This document shows positions 1 to 8,828 of a stretch of 64,000 nt of DNA, in pieces. Position 1 is the stretch's first letter. Every line of letters starts with the position of its first letter. The position numbers and the translations under genes were made by a program. The notes beneath the pieces were generated by a model, which searched no databases, was not told the DNA's origin, and saw only the letters and a program-made list of their open reading frames with translations. The stretch lies in the NCBI RefSeq assembly GCF_015709525.1, contig NZ_JADNRA010000026.1:62001-126000 (forward strand), read 5' to 3'. Source of the DNA: Methylocystis sp. L43 (lineage in GTDB: Bacteria > Pseudomonadota > Alphaproteobacteria > Rhizobiales > Beijerinckiaceae).

Positions 1-1024
1 TAAGCCGATCATAGTGCTGCCGCGCGAGGATCTCGGTCGGGGCCATCAAGGCGCTTTGCCGGCCGCTCTCGGCGACGCTCGCTATGGCGAGCGCCGCGAC
101 GACAGTTTTGCCGGATCCAACGTCGCCCTGAACAAGCCGCAGCATGCGCTGTTCCGACGCAAGATCGGCGCGGATTTCGTCGAGCGTGCGCTGCTGCGCG
201 CGCGTTAAGCGAAATGGCAGGGCGGATTCGATCGCTCGGGCGTAGCGGCCGTCGCCCTTGTGCGCGCGACCCGGAGGGCGGCGCATCTTGGCGCGAATGA
301 GGCGCAGCGCGAGCTGGCTCGCGAGCAATTCATCGAGCGCGAGACGCTGACGGGCGGGATGCTGCGACGAGAGCGCATCGGCGCTTGCCGGCCGGTGCGC
401 GGCGCGCAGCGCCTCGGCAAACGCGGGAAGCTTATTGGCGGCGAGAACGCTGGCGTCCTGCCATTCTGGAAGGTTCGGCAGGCGCGTCAGCGCTTCTTCC
501 GTCGCGCGTAAGACATACCGCGCCTGCAGGCCTTCGGTGAGGCCATAGACGGCTTCAAATGCGGGGAGCTTCGCCAGTCCGGCTTCGTCGAGCACGCGGT
601 CCGGATGCACGATCTGGCGGCGCCCGTCATAAAGCTCGATGCGTCCCGAAATCCAGCGCGTCGCGCCAAGCGGCAGGCTGCGTTCGATCCAGTCGGGGTT
701 GGCGAGAAAGAACACGAGTTCGACATCGCCGGTGTCATCCTCGACGAGCACGCGATAGGGCGATTTCGAATATCGGCCCTGAGGGCGACGATGCTCGGTG
801 ACGCGCGCCTTCAACACCACCATCGTCTCGAGCGGCGCGGCCGCGATCGTGGGCCGCACGCTGCGGTCTATGACGGTCGACGGAAGATGAAAAAGCAGAT
901 CGACGAGGCGCGCTTCCGTCCCCGGCTTGGCGAGCAGCCGGTCGAACAGCCTGGCGGTTTTCGGTCCAACGCCAGGCAGTGCGGCGACGCGACCGAAGAA
1001 GGGGTCGAGCAGGGAAGGACGCAT
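1..1024 (-). CDS. recG: ATP-dependent DNA helicase RecG, 5' part (runs off the left edge)
   Basis: RecG remodels stalled replication forks and Holliday junctions. About 341 codons are present; the gene leaves the window before the rest of the helicase domains. Translation begins MRPSLLDPFFGRVAALPGVG, the usual RecG opening, and is followed by a wedge/OB-fold region (VLVEDDTGDVELVFF, near residues 80-95). The Walker A motif GDVGSGKT lies at about residues 300-307. The ATG at 1022-1024 is the natural start because it gives the family N-terminus. The gene downstream of the start is on the same strand (dipeptidase, start 1703) with a 34-bp gap, so the two could be cotranscribed. Recognised from motif and N-terminal similarity. 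Confidence 0.93.
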   Translation of the reverse strand, partial: MRPSLLDPFFGRVAALPGVGPKTARLFDRLLAKPGTEARLVDLLFHLPSTVIDRSVRPTIAAAPLETMVVLKARVTEHRRPQGRYSKSPYRVLVEDDTGDVELVFFLANPDWIERSLPLGATRWISGRIELYDGRRQIVHPDRVLDEAGLAKLPAFEAVYGLTEGLQARYVLRATEEALTRLPNLPEWQDASVLAANKLPAFAEALRAAHRPASADALSSQHPARQRLALDELLASQLALRLIRAKMRRPPGRAHKGDGRYARAIESALPFRLTRAQQRTLDEIRADLASEQRMLRLVQGDVGSGKTVVAALAIASVAESGRQSALMAPTEILARQHYDRL

Positions 1025-1058
1025 GAAGGTTCAGTTCAGCTCGCCGGCGCGGAACGGG

Positions 1059-1703
1059 TCACTTGATCTCGACATCGTAGCTCGGCGCGCCGTCCGCGCC
1101 TTTGTAAGTGAAATGCCACCATTCGCGCGGAAAATTTTCAAAACCGTGGCGGCGCATCAGCGTCACGAGCGCGTCGCGATGCGCCCGCGCCGTCTTTGAG
1201 GTTTTGGCTTTCGTCCATGAGCGCGTATCGAAAAAATCGAATGGCGTGCCGAAATCCCAGCCTTTAACGCCGATATCGACGGCCAATCCCGTCGAATGGG
1301 TGGAATGTTCGGCGATATAGCCCTCGGGAAACAGCGCGCTCTTGGCGAGGCGCGGATAATGTTCGGTCTTCGTCCGCTGGTCGGCGTTGCGCGACCAGTC
1401 GACGAATGCCGAAACGGCGCGCAGCGGTCGGTAGCAATCGTAGACGACGAGCGAAATCCCGCGCGCGCGCGCATCCTTCTGCGCGGCGGCCAGCGCTTTG
1501 GCGGCGTCAGTGCGCAGCCAGCATTGCGGCGCCTCATAGCCGGGGACCGGGGCGCCGGTGAAATTATCGGCGCCGGCATAGCGCATCTCCTGAACGATGG
1601 TCGGCGCAACGTCAGCCAGGCGTGCGAAGCCTGGCGGCGGCTCGCCGGCGTGCGCATATGGCGCGGAAAGCGCCCCGATAAAAAGAAACATCACTCTGCG
1701 CAT
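1059..1703 (-). CDS. D-alanyl-D-alanine dipeptidase, VanX/DdpX family, exported
   Basis: A 214-residue zinc peptidase of family M15D that would cleave D-Ala-D-Ala in the periplasm, for cell-wall dipeptide recycling. The zinc-site motifs are visible: SxHxxGxAxD at residues 134-143 (His136, Asp143) and EWWH at 194-197 (Glu194, His197). Residues 1-19 form a short signal peptide ending AHAG. A much longer open frame exists upstream of the ATG at 1703, but it has no family similarity and overlaps the divergent SH3-like gene region, so the start giving the signal peptide was chosen. No vanH/vanA-type ligase is nearby, which argues for recycling rather than glycopeptide resistance. Confidence 0.85.
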   Translation of the reverse strand: MRRVMFLFIGALSAPYAHAGEPPPGFARLADVAPTIVQEMRYAGADNFTGAPVPGYEAPQCWLRTDAAKALAAAQKDARARGISLVVYDCYRPLRAVSAFVDWSRNADQRTKTEHYPRLAKSALFPEGYIAEHSTHSTGLAVDIGVKGWDFGTPFDFFDTRSWTKAKTSKTARAHRDALVTLMRRHGFENFPREWWHFTYKGADGAPSYDVEIK

Positions 1704-1784
1704 GGCGGCTCCACGTGCGTTGGCGCAATTCGCTGCTCCCGAACCCCGACTATAGGTCTTTCCAACGCAATCGGGAGGCCTTTG

Positions 1785-2078
1785 ATGTCCGAGAAACTCG
1801 CGCCTTTCGCCGGCCTCACTCTTGCCGCTCTCGCCGCCGCGATCGCATGGGGCGCGACGGCGCTCGCTGGCGATCGTTGCAAGGCGACGGGCGCCATGGG
1901 CGCTTCGATCGCCCTCCACGATCAGCGCAAGACTGTCATCGGCGTTATTGAAGACGGCAAGACTATCATCGTGCAGCGCTATGGCGAGGACGATCACGGT
2001 AAGCCCTGGGCCTATGTGGCGAGCCCGGGCGGCAAACGGCTGGGCTGGCTTTATCGCGAATTTATCCGCTGCAGCTAA
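1785..2078 (+). CDS. small exported SH3-like protein
   Basis: A 97-residue protein with an N-terminal hydrophobic segment (about residues 7-28, ending ALAG), consistent with a signal peptide or anchor. The remainder resembles a compact SH3b-like barrel (KTVIGVIEDGKTIIVQRYG ... GWLYREFI), the pattern seen in bacterial SH3 domains that bind cell-wall components. The open frame extends upstream, but the ATG at 1785 follows a GGGAGG ribosome site and gives a proper signal sequence. It is divergent from the dipeptidase gene, 81 bp away, so the two may share a promoter region. No specific function is recognised. Confidence 0.6.
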   Translation: MSEKLAPFAGLTLAALAAAIAWGATALAGDRCKATGAMGASIALHDQRKTVIGVIEDGKTIIVQRYGEDDHGKPWAYVASPGGKRLGWLYREFIRCS

Positions 2079-2096
2079 GACCGCCGCTTCGGCCGG

Positions 2097-2780
2097 CTAT
2101 CCCTTCGCCTTGGCGAGGCCGCCATGCGCCGCCGACCAGGCGACGGGATCGGCGATGAAGGCTTCGACTTCGTTGAGCGCGTCATCGGGGAAATATTTGT
2201 GCTCGCGGGCCACGGCGAGCACGTCGCGCCAGGTTGCGAGCGTATGCAGGCTGATGCCGAGCGCGGCCAGCTCCTCGCGCGCGCCGGCGAATATATCGTA
2301 GAAGAAGAACACGAAGACGTGATCGCAGCGCTGGCCTGAGTCGCGCAGCGCCTGCACGAAATCCTTCTTCGAGCCGCCGTCGGTCGCCAAATCCTCGACG
2401 AGCAGGGCGCGGCCGCCCTCCATCACATCGCCTTCGATGCGGGCGTTGCGGCCGAAGCCCTTGGGCTTCTTGCGCACATATTGCATCGGCAGCATGAGGC
2501 TGTCGGCGATCCACGCCGCGAAGGGAATGCCGGCCGTCTCGCCGCCCGCGACGACGTCGAGCGATTCATAGCCGATGTCGCGCTCGATGGTCCTGGTCGC
2601 GAAATCCACGAGGCGCCGCCGCAGCCGTGGAAAGGCGATGATCTTGCGCATGTCGATATAGACCGGCGACGCCCAGCCGGCGGTGGTTATGAAAGGCTTA
2701 TCGACATTCACGAGCACCGCTTGCACTTCGATCAGCGCCTTGGCGGTCTCTCGCGCGGCGGTTTGGCGGTCGTTCGACAT
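2097..2780 (-). CDS. pyrE: orotate phosphoribosyltransferase
   Basis: Transfers ribose 5-phosphate from PRPP to orotate to make OMP in cytosolic pyrimidine synthesis. The protein has 227 residues, the normal size for the longer alphaproteobacterial form. The PRPP-binding loop [12 protein letters not shown] is at residues 127-137, and the substrate-contact segment [10 protein letters not shown] is near residues 77-86. It ends 18 bp from the convergent SH3-like gene. Upstream, 42 bp away, lies the glutathione transferase on the same strand, so the two may be cotranscribed although their functions are unrelated. Confidence 0.95.
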   Translation of the reverse strand: MSNDRQTAARETAKALIEVQAVLVNVDKPFITTAGWASPVYIDMRKIIAFPRLRRRLVDFATRTIERDIGYESLDVVAGGETAGIPFAAWIADSLMLPMQYVRKKPKGFGRNARIEGDVMEGGRALLVEDLATDGGSKKDFVQALRDSGQRCDHVFVFFFYDIFAGAREELAALGISLHTLATWRDVLAVAREHKYFPDDALNEVEAFIADPVAWSAAHGGLAKAKG

Positions 2781-2822
2781 GGATGCGGCGTGTCCTTCTC
2801 AAAAAAGCCGCGCAGCCATAGC

Positions 2823-3527
2823 CTATTTCGCGCCGTCGCGCTCCGGGGTCTGGCCGAAAAGTATTTCGCGCTCCAGCGCCGTGAAATCGAGACGCGTCCG
2901 CTCATAGGGCGCGCCGGCCGCATAGGCGCGGACCACCGCTGGCCGGGAATGGATCGCCTCGAACCAGCGCTTGAGATGCGGGAAGTCGTGCAGATCCTGG
3001 CCCTGATCCTCATGCGGAACGATCCAGGGATAGCAGGCGATGTCGGCGATCGAATATTCGCCGGCGAGATAGGGCGTCTTGGCGAGCTGACCGTCCATGA
3101 CGCCATAGAGCCGGCCGGTCTCGTTACGGTAGCGTTCGATCGCGTAGGGAATTTTCGCCGGCGCGTATTTGGCGAAATGGTGGTTTTGACCGGCCATCGG
3201 GCCAAGCCCGCCGACCTGCCAGAACAGCCACTGGAGCGTTCGCGCACGCGCATGGAGGTCCGCGGGAAGAAGTCGTCCGGTCTTCTCGGCAAGGTAGACG
3301 AGGATCGCGCCCGATTCGAAGAGCGCGACCGGAGCGCCGCCATCCGCCGTCTCGCGGTCGACGATGGCCGGCATGCGATTGTTCGGAGAAATCGCGAGAA
3401 ACTCAGGCTTGAATTGTTCCCCTTTGGTGATGTCGACGGGCTTGATCCGATAAGCGAGTCCCGCTTCCTCGAGAAAAATCGTGACTTTGTGGCCGTTGGG
3501 GGTCGGCCAATAATGAAGATCGATCAT
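2823..3527 (-). CDS. glutathione S-transferase family protein (Ure2p/Nu-like)
   Basis: A 234-residue two-domain protein: a thioredoxin-like glutathione-binding domain (about residues 1-85, with SPNNRMPAIVD and the ESGAILVYLA stretch) and an all-helical domain (about 95-220, with the conserved EYSIADIACYPW segment near 165). This arrangement matches the Nu/Ure2p-like glutathione transferases, which often act as thiol-disulfide oxidoreductases or glutathione peroxidases. The substrate cannot be told from sequence. The start at 3527 gives the canonical MIDLHYWPTPNGHK opening. It lies immediately upstream of pyrE on the same strand. Confidence 0.88.
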   Translation of the reverse strand: MIDLHYWPTPNGHKVTIFLEEAGLAYRIKPVDITKGEQFKPEFLAISPNNRMPAIVDRETADGGAPVALFESGAILVYLAEKTGRLLPADLHARARTLQWLFWQVGGLGPMAGQNHHFAKYAPAKIPYAIERYRNETGRLYGVMDGQLAKTPYLAGEYSIADIACYPWIVPHEDQGQDLHDFPHLKRWFEAIHSRPAVVRAYAAGAPYERTRLDFTALEREILFGQTPERDGAK

Positions 3528-3627
3528 GGACGCATGTCCGACGGGAGACCAGACTCTGTTGTAAGCCCTCGCGTCGCAAGATCAATCGCTCAGGTCATGC
3601 TAGGCTGGGGCCGGGGAGTGGATCGCC

Positions 3628-4110
3628 ATGTTGATCAGATATTCGAAAATCTTGCTGGCGGCGGCGCTCGGCGCGCTCATTCTGCTCGTCGCAATCAACA
3701 ATGTGACCGACTACGACACGAATTTCGACATTGTCAGCCGTGTGATGTCGATGGCCCAAGTGCCGGCCGGCAGCCCGCTGGAGTGGCGCGCCATCGCCAG
3801 TCCCACGCTGCATCGGATGTTTTACGCCTTCATCATCGCGGTGGAATTTTCCGCCGGCGCGCTCATTCTGGCGGGCGTGTGGCGGCTGTTGCTGAGGCGC
3901 AAGGCGGAGGCGGCCCGGTTCAACGCCGCGAAGGATGTTGCGATTGCGGGTCTTGCGCTCGCCGTCGGCCTCTACCTGTTCGGCTTCATGGCCGTCGGCG
4001 GGGAATGGTTCCAGATGTGGCGGTCCTGGCCAGACGCCGAGCAAGCCGCGTTCCGCTTCATCGGCTGCGCGGCGCTGGTGATGCTGTTTCTCGGTCAGCG
4101 CGACGATTAA
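3628..4110 (+). CDS. DUF2165-family small integral membrane protein
   Basis: A 160-residue protein with four predicted membrane helices at about residues 7-26, 62-86, 103-125 and 136-155. The sequence pattern (NNVTDYDTNFDFV-like loop after helix 1, and GGEWFQMWRS before helix 4) is that of the DUF2165 family, for which no function is established. It is preceded by GGGGAG 8-12 bases before the ATG. It is divergent from the glutathione transferase gene and convergent with the small glycine-zipper gene, so it is probably transcribed alone. Confidence 0.8.
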   Translation: MLIRYSKILLAAALGALILLVAINNVTDYDTNFDIVSRVMSMAQVPAGSPLEWRAIASPTLHRMFYAFIIAVEFSAGALILAGVWRLLLRRKAEAARFNAAKDVAIAGLALAVGLYLFGFMAVGGEWFQMWRSWPDAEQAAFRFIGCAALVMLFLGQRDD

Positions 4111-4114
4111 CGCG

Positions 4115-4315
4115 TCACAACCGCTTCAGCATATTGTATCCGAGCAGACCGCCAAGTCCCGCCCCGACGACTGCGATGAGCGGGCCGCCGATCGCGACGC
4201 CCGTCAGACCGCCGAGAACGGCTCCGACGCCGCCGAAAAGATATTTGTTCTTTTTAACGGTGGGGTTTTCGTCGGTCAGTTTGTTCTCAACGATGGGATT
4301 TTTGTCATCCGCCAT
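4115..4315 (-). CDS. small glycine-zipper membrane protein
   Basis: A 66-residue protein with a charged N-terminus (about residues 1-24) followed by a glycine-rich hydrophobic stretch (GGVGAVLGGLTGVAIGG and GAGLGGLLGYNML). Glycine spacing of this type is typical of glycine-zipper segments that insert into or associate with membranes. No named family is recognised. It ends 4 bp from the convergent DUF2165 gene. The amino-acid composition and a sensible ATG support a real gene, but its role is unknown. Confidence 0.6.
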   Translation of the reverse strand: MADDKNPIVENKLTDENPTVKKNKYLFGGVGAVLGGLTGVAIGGPLIAVVGAGLGGLLGYNMLKRL

Positions 4316-4462
4316 TGCAAAGTCCTCGTGAAAGAGCCGCAGTCGCGAATTAAGCAGAGCGGCGCTGAAATCAAGAGAGGGGGTCCGAAGAACGGTCAGG
4401 AAGTAGCGATTCAGTCACAGCGACGGATCGGCGGCGGCGGCCCGGAGGCGTTGACGTTGCGA

Positions 4463-5443
4463 TCAATCTGGCTGCGTCAAACTCTCCTGCGGCGTCGCGC
4501 CCAGCTCCAAGCTGATCCCCTGCATCTTGAGATGAGCCCAGTTCTTGAGGTCTTTCACCGTAAAGCCTTTCAAGAAGGGATTTCCATTGACGATTTTTTC
4601 GCGGGTTTTGCCCGGCTGTCCGTCGACGCTGGCGATCACTGTCGCCGCATCGACCGCTTCCGGCGCGGACAGGATCGCCGCCGCGCCGCCCGGTCCGGCG
4701 AAATGCGCGAGATAAAGCGCGCCGGGCGTGACCGGCAGACCCTTCTTCATCAGGATCGACGTGTTTTGCTCGACATAGCGCGCCGTCATTTCTCGAGAGA
4801 GTTCAGGATCCTTGCGCAAGTCGAGAATCTCTTTGTCGCTCAGAGCGCCAGCGAGGTCCGGACGATGTTTCTTGATTAGCGCCATCCATGTGGCGTTGAT
4901 GAATTGTCCCAGTCCGGCCGCGGAGGAAAACTTGTTTCTAGCGTCCGGATTTCCCTGTGACTCGGACATGGTGATCCTGTCGACCAGAGCCTTGAGCGAC
5001 GAGGCGGCCTGATCGGGAAAAACTGGAAAATGAACGTCGTGGAAGTGCAGTTTCAGTCCGAATCCGACGGCGAAGATCAGCATTAGAGCGACTGGAGAAA
5101 CGCGCGCGCTTTGTTCGTCGCCGGCCTGCCTGCGCGTGGCGCAAGCCTCTTCCCGATAAGGCGCGGTCAGGCTGATATATTCAGAAGTCTGCGGTTGTAT
5201 TTGCGCGTTTTTGAGAGAGGACAGAAAGCTTTGCAGCGTCTGGTCGTCGAACCCGAGATTGATCCTGATCTCGACCTTTCTTCCCGCGTCTGAACTCTCG
5301 CTGTCAGAGACCAATGTCGCGTGTTCGCACGCCGAAATTTTTACTGCGGCTTCGGCCCCCGCGCGAGTTGGCGGAGCTTTGTCCTCGCGCGCTCGCGTAA
5401 CCGCTTCGTCGGAGGTCTCAGTTGAAGAGCTTGCCTCGTCCAT
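4463..5443 (-). CDS. membrane-anchored lytic transglycosylase (SLT fold)
   Basis: A 326-residue protein. Residues 1-114 are polar and probably cytoplasmic, residues 115-132 form a single membrane helix (SPVALMLIFAVGFGLKLHF), and the C-terminal part is periplasmic. The motif ITMSESQGNPDARN, with Glu161 as the likely acid catalyst, followed by SSAAGLGQFINATW at about 173-186, is the signature of soluble-lytic-transglycosylase domains that cleave peptidoglycan glycan strands. The N-terminal cytoplasmic extension is unusual, because most SLT proteins begin with a cleaved signal peptide. About 400 bp without a gene separates it from the divergent coiled-coil protein. Confidence 0.78.
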   Translation of the reverse strand: MDEASSSTETSDEAVTRAREDKAPPTRAGAEAAVKISACEHATLVSDSESSDAGRKVEIRINLGFDDQTLQSFLSSLKNAQIQPQTSEYISLTAPYREEACATRRQAGDEQSARVSPVALMLIFAVGFGLKLHFHDVHFPVFPDQAASSLKALVDRITMSESQGNPDARNKFSSAAGLGQFINATWMALIKKHRPDLAGALSDKEILDLRKDPELSREMTARYVEQNTSILMKKGLPVTPGALYLAHFAGPGGAAAILSAPEAVDAATVIASVDGQPGKTREKIVNGNPFLKGFTVKDLKNWAHLKMQGISLELGATPQESLTQPD

Positions 5444-5848
5444 CAGCTCACTCCTCGCTTGTGTGGCGAATATCCAATGGCAGACGAGGGGAGCAGCATC
5501 CTGTTATCAAATTGTAAACGATGCTTCAGACAGCGAGCTTGCGCGGGTCTGGGAAAGGCGCCGCGCTTCGGCGCTGCGAAAATCGCCTTAATCTTCTGAC
5601 GCCAGCTTCGAGCCTGTACGTGACTGAGGAAGATCGGCTTTCAAATTCGCGAAAGGGCCGGGAGCCCTCATGAAGAAGCTTTTATTCCCGAAGAACGAAC
5701 GATTTTCCTCCGGATCAAATCTATTTCCTGAATCATGGTTTTTGAATTCTTGGCGTGGCGGCGGCGCAAGTCGCGCAGACCGTTAATCCATTCTCAAGCA
5801 ATCGGCGTGAGGCTCAAAAGTCATGCGTCCCCAATTCGAGGCCTTGCC
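5444..5848. other. non-coding stretch between divergent genes
   Basis: This 405-bp region separates the lytic transglycosylase and coiled-coil genes, so it should hold both promoters. No tRNA, clear terminator or recognised operator is visible. The plus-strand frame of the next gene stays open back to a possible ATG at 5735, but those extra 38 codons are arginine-rich and do not look like the start of the protein. Confidence 0.5.
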
Positions 5849-6613
5849 ATGACCGAGCAAACGGGATTAGCCGCCCTCGACCTCAGCCCTGCCGCGGCGC
5901 CGGCGGCTGACGTTCCGGAGCTGAAGGTAGGGTCCGCGGACGCGGCGATCTCCGGAAATGTCTCCGCTGGTTCTGAGACAAAAGTCGCGCAACGCCAGCT
6001 GCCGGCGTTCAAAAGCGCTTTCATCCACGGCTCACGGCTTCTTTGGGCTGCGTTGCTCTATGGCGCCGCCGCACTCGCCGGCTGGCTCATCGCCGAGGCC
6101 GCTTGGCCGACGGTCTCCGCCTTGCCGGATCTCGTCCGAACGATGGCGACGCAGGAAAACGCCGAGCGCGCCGCCGCTCTGCGAACCGCGCAGAAGACGG
6201 AGGAGGACATTCGTGCGCTCCGCGCTGAGATGGAGGCGATGCGATCTTCGATGCAAGCGGCGTCTCCCGGCGCCGACGCTGTCGAAACTCTCGGCAAACG
6301 TATCGACGCGATGAAGACGGAAACGAATTCCGCGATCGGCGCGCTGTCAGGTCAGGTCGAGGGACTGCGGCGCGACGCGGCCGCCAAGCCTGCGCAGACA
6401 GGCGCGTCCTCGGAGCAAGTCGGCGCGCGTTCGCCGCGAAGCGAATACGTCATCCTCGAACAAGGCGGGTCGCGGCGGACGACCGTCTCCGCGACGGTGA
6501 AAGTCGGCGAGGGACTGCGGCGCCCCAAAATACGTCGCGGCGACGCGTTCGAGCCGGCAAAATATCCGGAGGCGCCCGGCGCGCCGCGCCCGCTCGGCGC
6601 CTACGGGCGGTAG
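5849..6613 (+). CDS. single-span membrane protein with periplasmic coiled coil, unknown function
   Basis: A 254-residue protein with a polar N-terminus (1-60), one membrane helix at about residues 64-83 (LLWAALLYGAAALAGWLIA) and a long charged helical region at about 95-185 (repeated E/R/A pattern such as EEDIRALRAEMEAMRS), consistent with a coiled coil. The C-terminal 60 residues are Arg- and Pro-rich and probably disordered. The ATG at 5849 was preferred over an upstream in-frame ATG at 5735 because the extension is low in hydrophobic order. No family is recognised; similar layouts occur in envelope scaffolding proteins of Rhizobiales. Confidence 0.6.
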   Translation: MTEQTGLAALDLSPAAAPAADVPELKVGSADAAISGNVSAGSETKVAQRQLPAFKSAFIHGSRLLWAALLYGAAALAGWLIAEAAWPTVSALPDLVRTMATQENAERAAALRTAQKTEEDIRALRAEMEAMRSSMQAASPGADAVETLGKRIDAMKTETNSAIGALSGQVEGLRRDAAAKPAQTGASSEQVGARSPRSEYVILEQGGSRRTTVSATVKVGEGLRRPKIRRGDAFEPAKYPEAPGAPRPLGAYGR

Positions 6614-6785
6614 GATAGAGGAGTCGCTGACAATTTTGTCTGAGTGATTCTATCATATTCGGCGGTGTCGCCAGTAAGAGGACACCCACGGGGGCGGACC
6701 AAGACCTATTTAAGCGAGCATAGTCACAGCATCTGGGAATCTCACCCCTCGGGCCCTTGGCGTCGACTGCCTTCAAGCGGCTCCA

Positions 6786-7817
6786 TCAATGACCCAGCGA
6801 CAAGTGCGACATACGGAAGATGCTGGAGACGAGTTTTATCACGATGCCAACGAGCCCTGAGCCGCCATAAAAATTGCCTTTGTTGAGTTGGATAAAAACA
6901 TGGGCCGGCGCGTCAGATTCATTGGTCACTTCGCACACAAAGAATCCTTCACGGGCGCGCATCGATTCAAAGAGGATTTTCGTGGCGGCGGCGCACTCAC
7001 GCAGGCGCGCGCGGATCGAACTATCGCGGCTCGTCTTTGCGGACGCCGAAACGATTGCGTTCGCTCGAGAGCGATCATGTTTTGATGTGGCGGCCTTGCG
7101 ATCCTCGGGATGCGCTTGGCTGGTTGGCCGCAGTTTGGAAACAACATTGGCGGTTGTCGCAATGACGTTTCCCAGAGCGTAGTCCCGACTCTCGCCAGGC
7201 TCGATCCGTTCGCACCAGATCATGGTTTTGCCGGCAAGACATAAGATCGCGGGCGTCGAGGAATCGTCGACAGGGCGTGTTCTGTGGACATAAGGCGCTC
7301 GCGCCCAACTCATGGTCGATGCGTCACAGGGAACGGATTCAATCACGACATTGGCGGATGAACAAAGATAGGCAGGCTGGAGAAACAGGAGCGGGAGCGA
7401 ATTGTCGCCTGCAAGTTTCGTCAGATCGATTTTCTCGACGACATTGCCTTCGCCAGCCGTCAGCAAAATCTCTCTTTGCTTCTCGGAAGTGGCGATCCGA
7501 TTGAGTTTCACGTCTCCGCCGCCGCAGAACACGTAAAGGAATGTGGCGAACTCGTTCATCATCCAGGAGCGTTTCGGCACGAAATGAGGACTTTGACGCG
7601 GAATGGTGCGTGTTCCGGGCCATCGGCAAACAGACCTGCTGGGACGATCAAAAAAGGACGTCTCCGGACCGAGCGTCACCACGAGTCCCTCGCGCGCGCC
7701 CAACAAGCGAAAGTCACTTTCCCCTTTCCGGAGCGAGATCTGTTCGGGACTGGAAAATGGGTTGCGCATGAAGGTGCGAAACCCGAGATCGATAAAGTCG
7801 ATGGGCGTCATGTACAT
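6786..7817 (-). CDS. unrecognised protein, possibly AIM24-like
   Basis: A 343-residue protein without signal peptide or membrane helix. Parts are reminiscent of AIM24/TIM-barrel-like surface proteins: short beta-strand-like stretches (REILLTAGEGNVVEKIDL) and a C-terminal FFVCEVTNESDAPAHVFIQL followed by a Gly-rich hydrophobic segment. The match is weak and the assignment is tentative. Codon use and base composition look less GC-biased than in neighbouring genes, suggesting acquisition or relaxed selection. The open frame starts with GTG at 7823; the ATG at 7817 was chosen because GAGGG lies about 9 bases upstream. Neighbours give no functional hint. Confidence 0.55.
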   Translation of the reverse strand: MYMTPIDFIDLGFRTFMRNPFSSPEQISLRKGESDFRLLGAREGLVVTLGPETSFFDRPSRSVCRWPGTRTIPRQSPHFVPKRSWMMNEFATFLYVFCGGGDVKLNRIATSEKQREILLTAGEGNVVEKIDLTKLAGDNSLPLLFLQPAYLCSSANVVIESVPCDASTMSWARAPYVHRTRPVDDSSTPAILCLAGKTMIWCERIEPGESRDYALGNVIATTANVVSKLRPTSQAHPEDRKAATSKHDRSRANAIVSASAKTSRDSSIRARLRECAAATKILFESMRAREGFFVCEVTNESDAPAHVFIQLNKGNFYGGSGLVGIVIKLVSSIFRMSHLSLGH

Positions 7818-8032
7818 GCGCACAATCCCTCAGCCAAGCTTTGAAGCATCTTAGGGAAATCGTCGCTTCGGCGGATCGAAAGCTTATGGTCGCGTTTGCG
7901 GAAGCGAGCGTCCCTATAACGCGGCTTTCGAGCGTTCGTTCCGCGCTCGTCGCGATGGGAGCCAAGCCTGGCGAGGGCCGACACATCGAATTGATAATTA
8001 CTGGCTGATATTGAGGATGAACTGAAACTAAG

Positions 8033-8117
8033 TGGTGCCCCTGGCCGGAGTCGAACCAGCACTCCTTGCGGAACTCGATTTTGAGTCGAGCGCGTCTACC
8101 AATTCCGCCACAGGGGC
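8033..8117 (-). tRNA. tRNA-Leu (anticodon CAA)
   Basis: An 85-nt cloverleaf on the minus strand. The 7-bp acceptor stem is GCCCCTG/CAGGGGC with CCA encoded at the 3' end (8033-8035). The anticodon stem CTCGA/TCGAG encloses the loop CTCAAAA, giving anticodon CAA, which reads UUG. A long variable arm and the T-arm GGTTCGACTCC are present, as expected for a class II leucine tRNA. A longer reading frame for the downstream DedA protein would overlap this gene and is therefore rejected. Confidence 0.96.
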
Positions 8118-8248
8118 CCGGCCGGCGGGAAGCCGGCGAAGCGGCGCGGATATTAGCCGCGCCTCGGCGCCCGTCAACCCGGGAAACTTCTTTCTTCAAC
8201 GCTTACGTGCTATGCGCGGGCAGCGCGCCGCGCCAACCCCGGAAACAG

Positions 8249-8827
8249 ATGAAAAAGCTCTACGACTGGACCATGTCGCTCGCCGCGAGCCGGCATGCGC
8301 CCCTGGCGCTCGGCGCGATCGCTTTTGCGGAGAGCTCCTTTTTCCCGGTGCCGCCCGACGTGATCCTCGTGCCGATGACGCTCGCCGAGCCGAAGAAGGC
8401 CTGGTATTTCGCAGGCATCTGCACGATCGCCTCGGTCGCGGGCGGGGCGCTCGGCTACGCGTTCGGCGCGCTGTTCTACGATACGATCGGCCAGTGGCTG
8501 ATCAGTCTCTATGGCTACGGCGAGAAGATGGAGGCGCTGCGCGCCTTCTACGCGCAATGGGGGGCGATCTTCATCCTGGTCAAGGGCTTCACGCCCATTC
8601 CCTATAAGCTCGTGACCATCGTCTCCGGGCTTCTCGCCTATAATTTCCCGCTGTTCATCGTGCTGTCGATGGTGACGCGCGGCGCGCGGTTCTTCGTGCT
8701 GGCGGCGGCGATCAATCGTTTTGGCGATCCGATCCGCTCGAAGCTCGAAAGCCACTTCGGACTTTTCATCGCGTCGCTGGCGGTGATCGTCGTCGCCGGC
8801 TTCGCGCTCGCGGCGAAGATGTTTTAG
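8249..8827 (+). CDS. DedA/YqaA-family membrane protein
   Basis: A 192-residue inner-membrane protein with the DedA-type pattern: a re-entrant segment with SSFFPVPPDVILVPM (about residues 22-36), a GALGYAFG helix and the conserved GFTPIPYKLVTI segment near residues 112-123. DedA proteins are membrane transporters implicated in lipid-carrier recycling and envelope homeostasis. The ATG at 8249 is used; an upstream start would run through the tRNA-Leu gene. The stop codon is one base from the GTG start of dsbB, so the two are very likely one operon and both act in the envelope. Confidence 0.85.
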   Translation: MKKLYDWTMSLAASRHAPLALGAIAFAESSFFPVPPDVILVPMTLAEPKKAWYFAGICTIASVAGGALGYAFGALFYDTIGQWLISLYGYGEKMEALRAFYAQWGAIFILVKGFTPIPYKLVTIVSGLLAYNFPLFIVLSMVTRGARFFVLAAAINRFGDPIRSKLESHFGLFIASLAVIVVAGFALAAKMF

Positions 8828-8828
8828 C

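Noticed and set aside
1059-1997. Long 5' extension of the dipeptidase frame
   Set aside because: The extra N-terminal codons overlap the divergent SH3-like gene and have no similarity to the family; the ATG at 1703 gives a signal peptide.
2481-4331. 616-codon plus-strand frame spanning pyrE and the glutathione transferase gene
   Set aside because: It is antisense to two recognisable genes and overlaps a third; composition is that of a shadow.
8066-8248. N-terminal extension of the DedA-family protein
   Set aside because: The open frame runs through tRNA-Leu and has no family similarity; the ATG at 8249 gives the proper protein.
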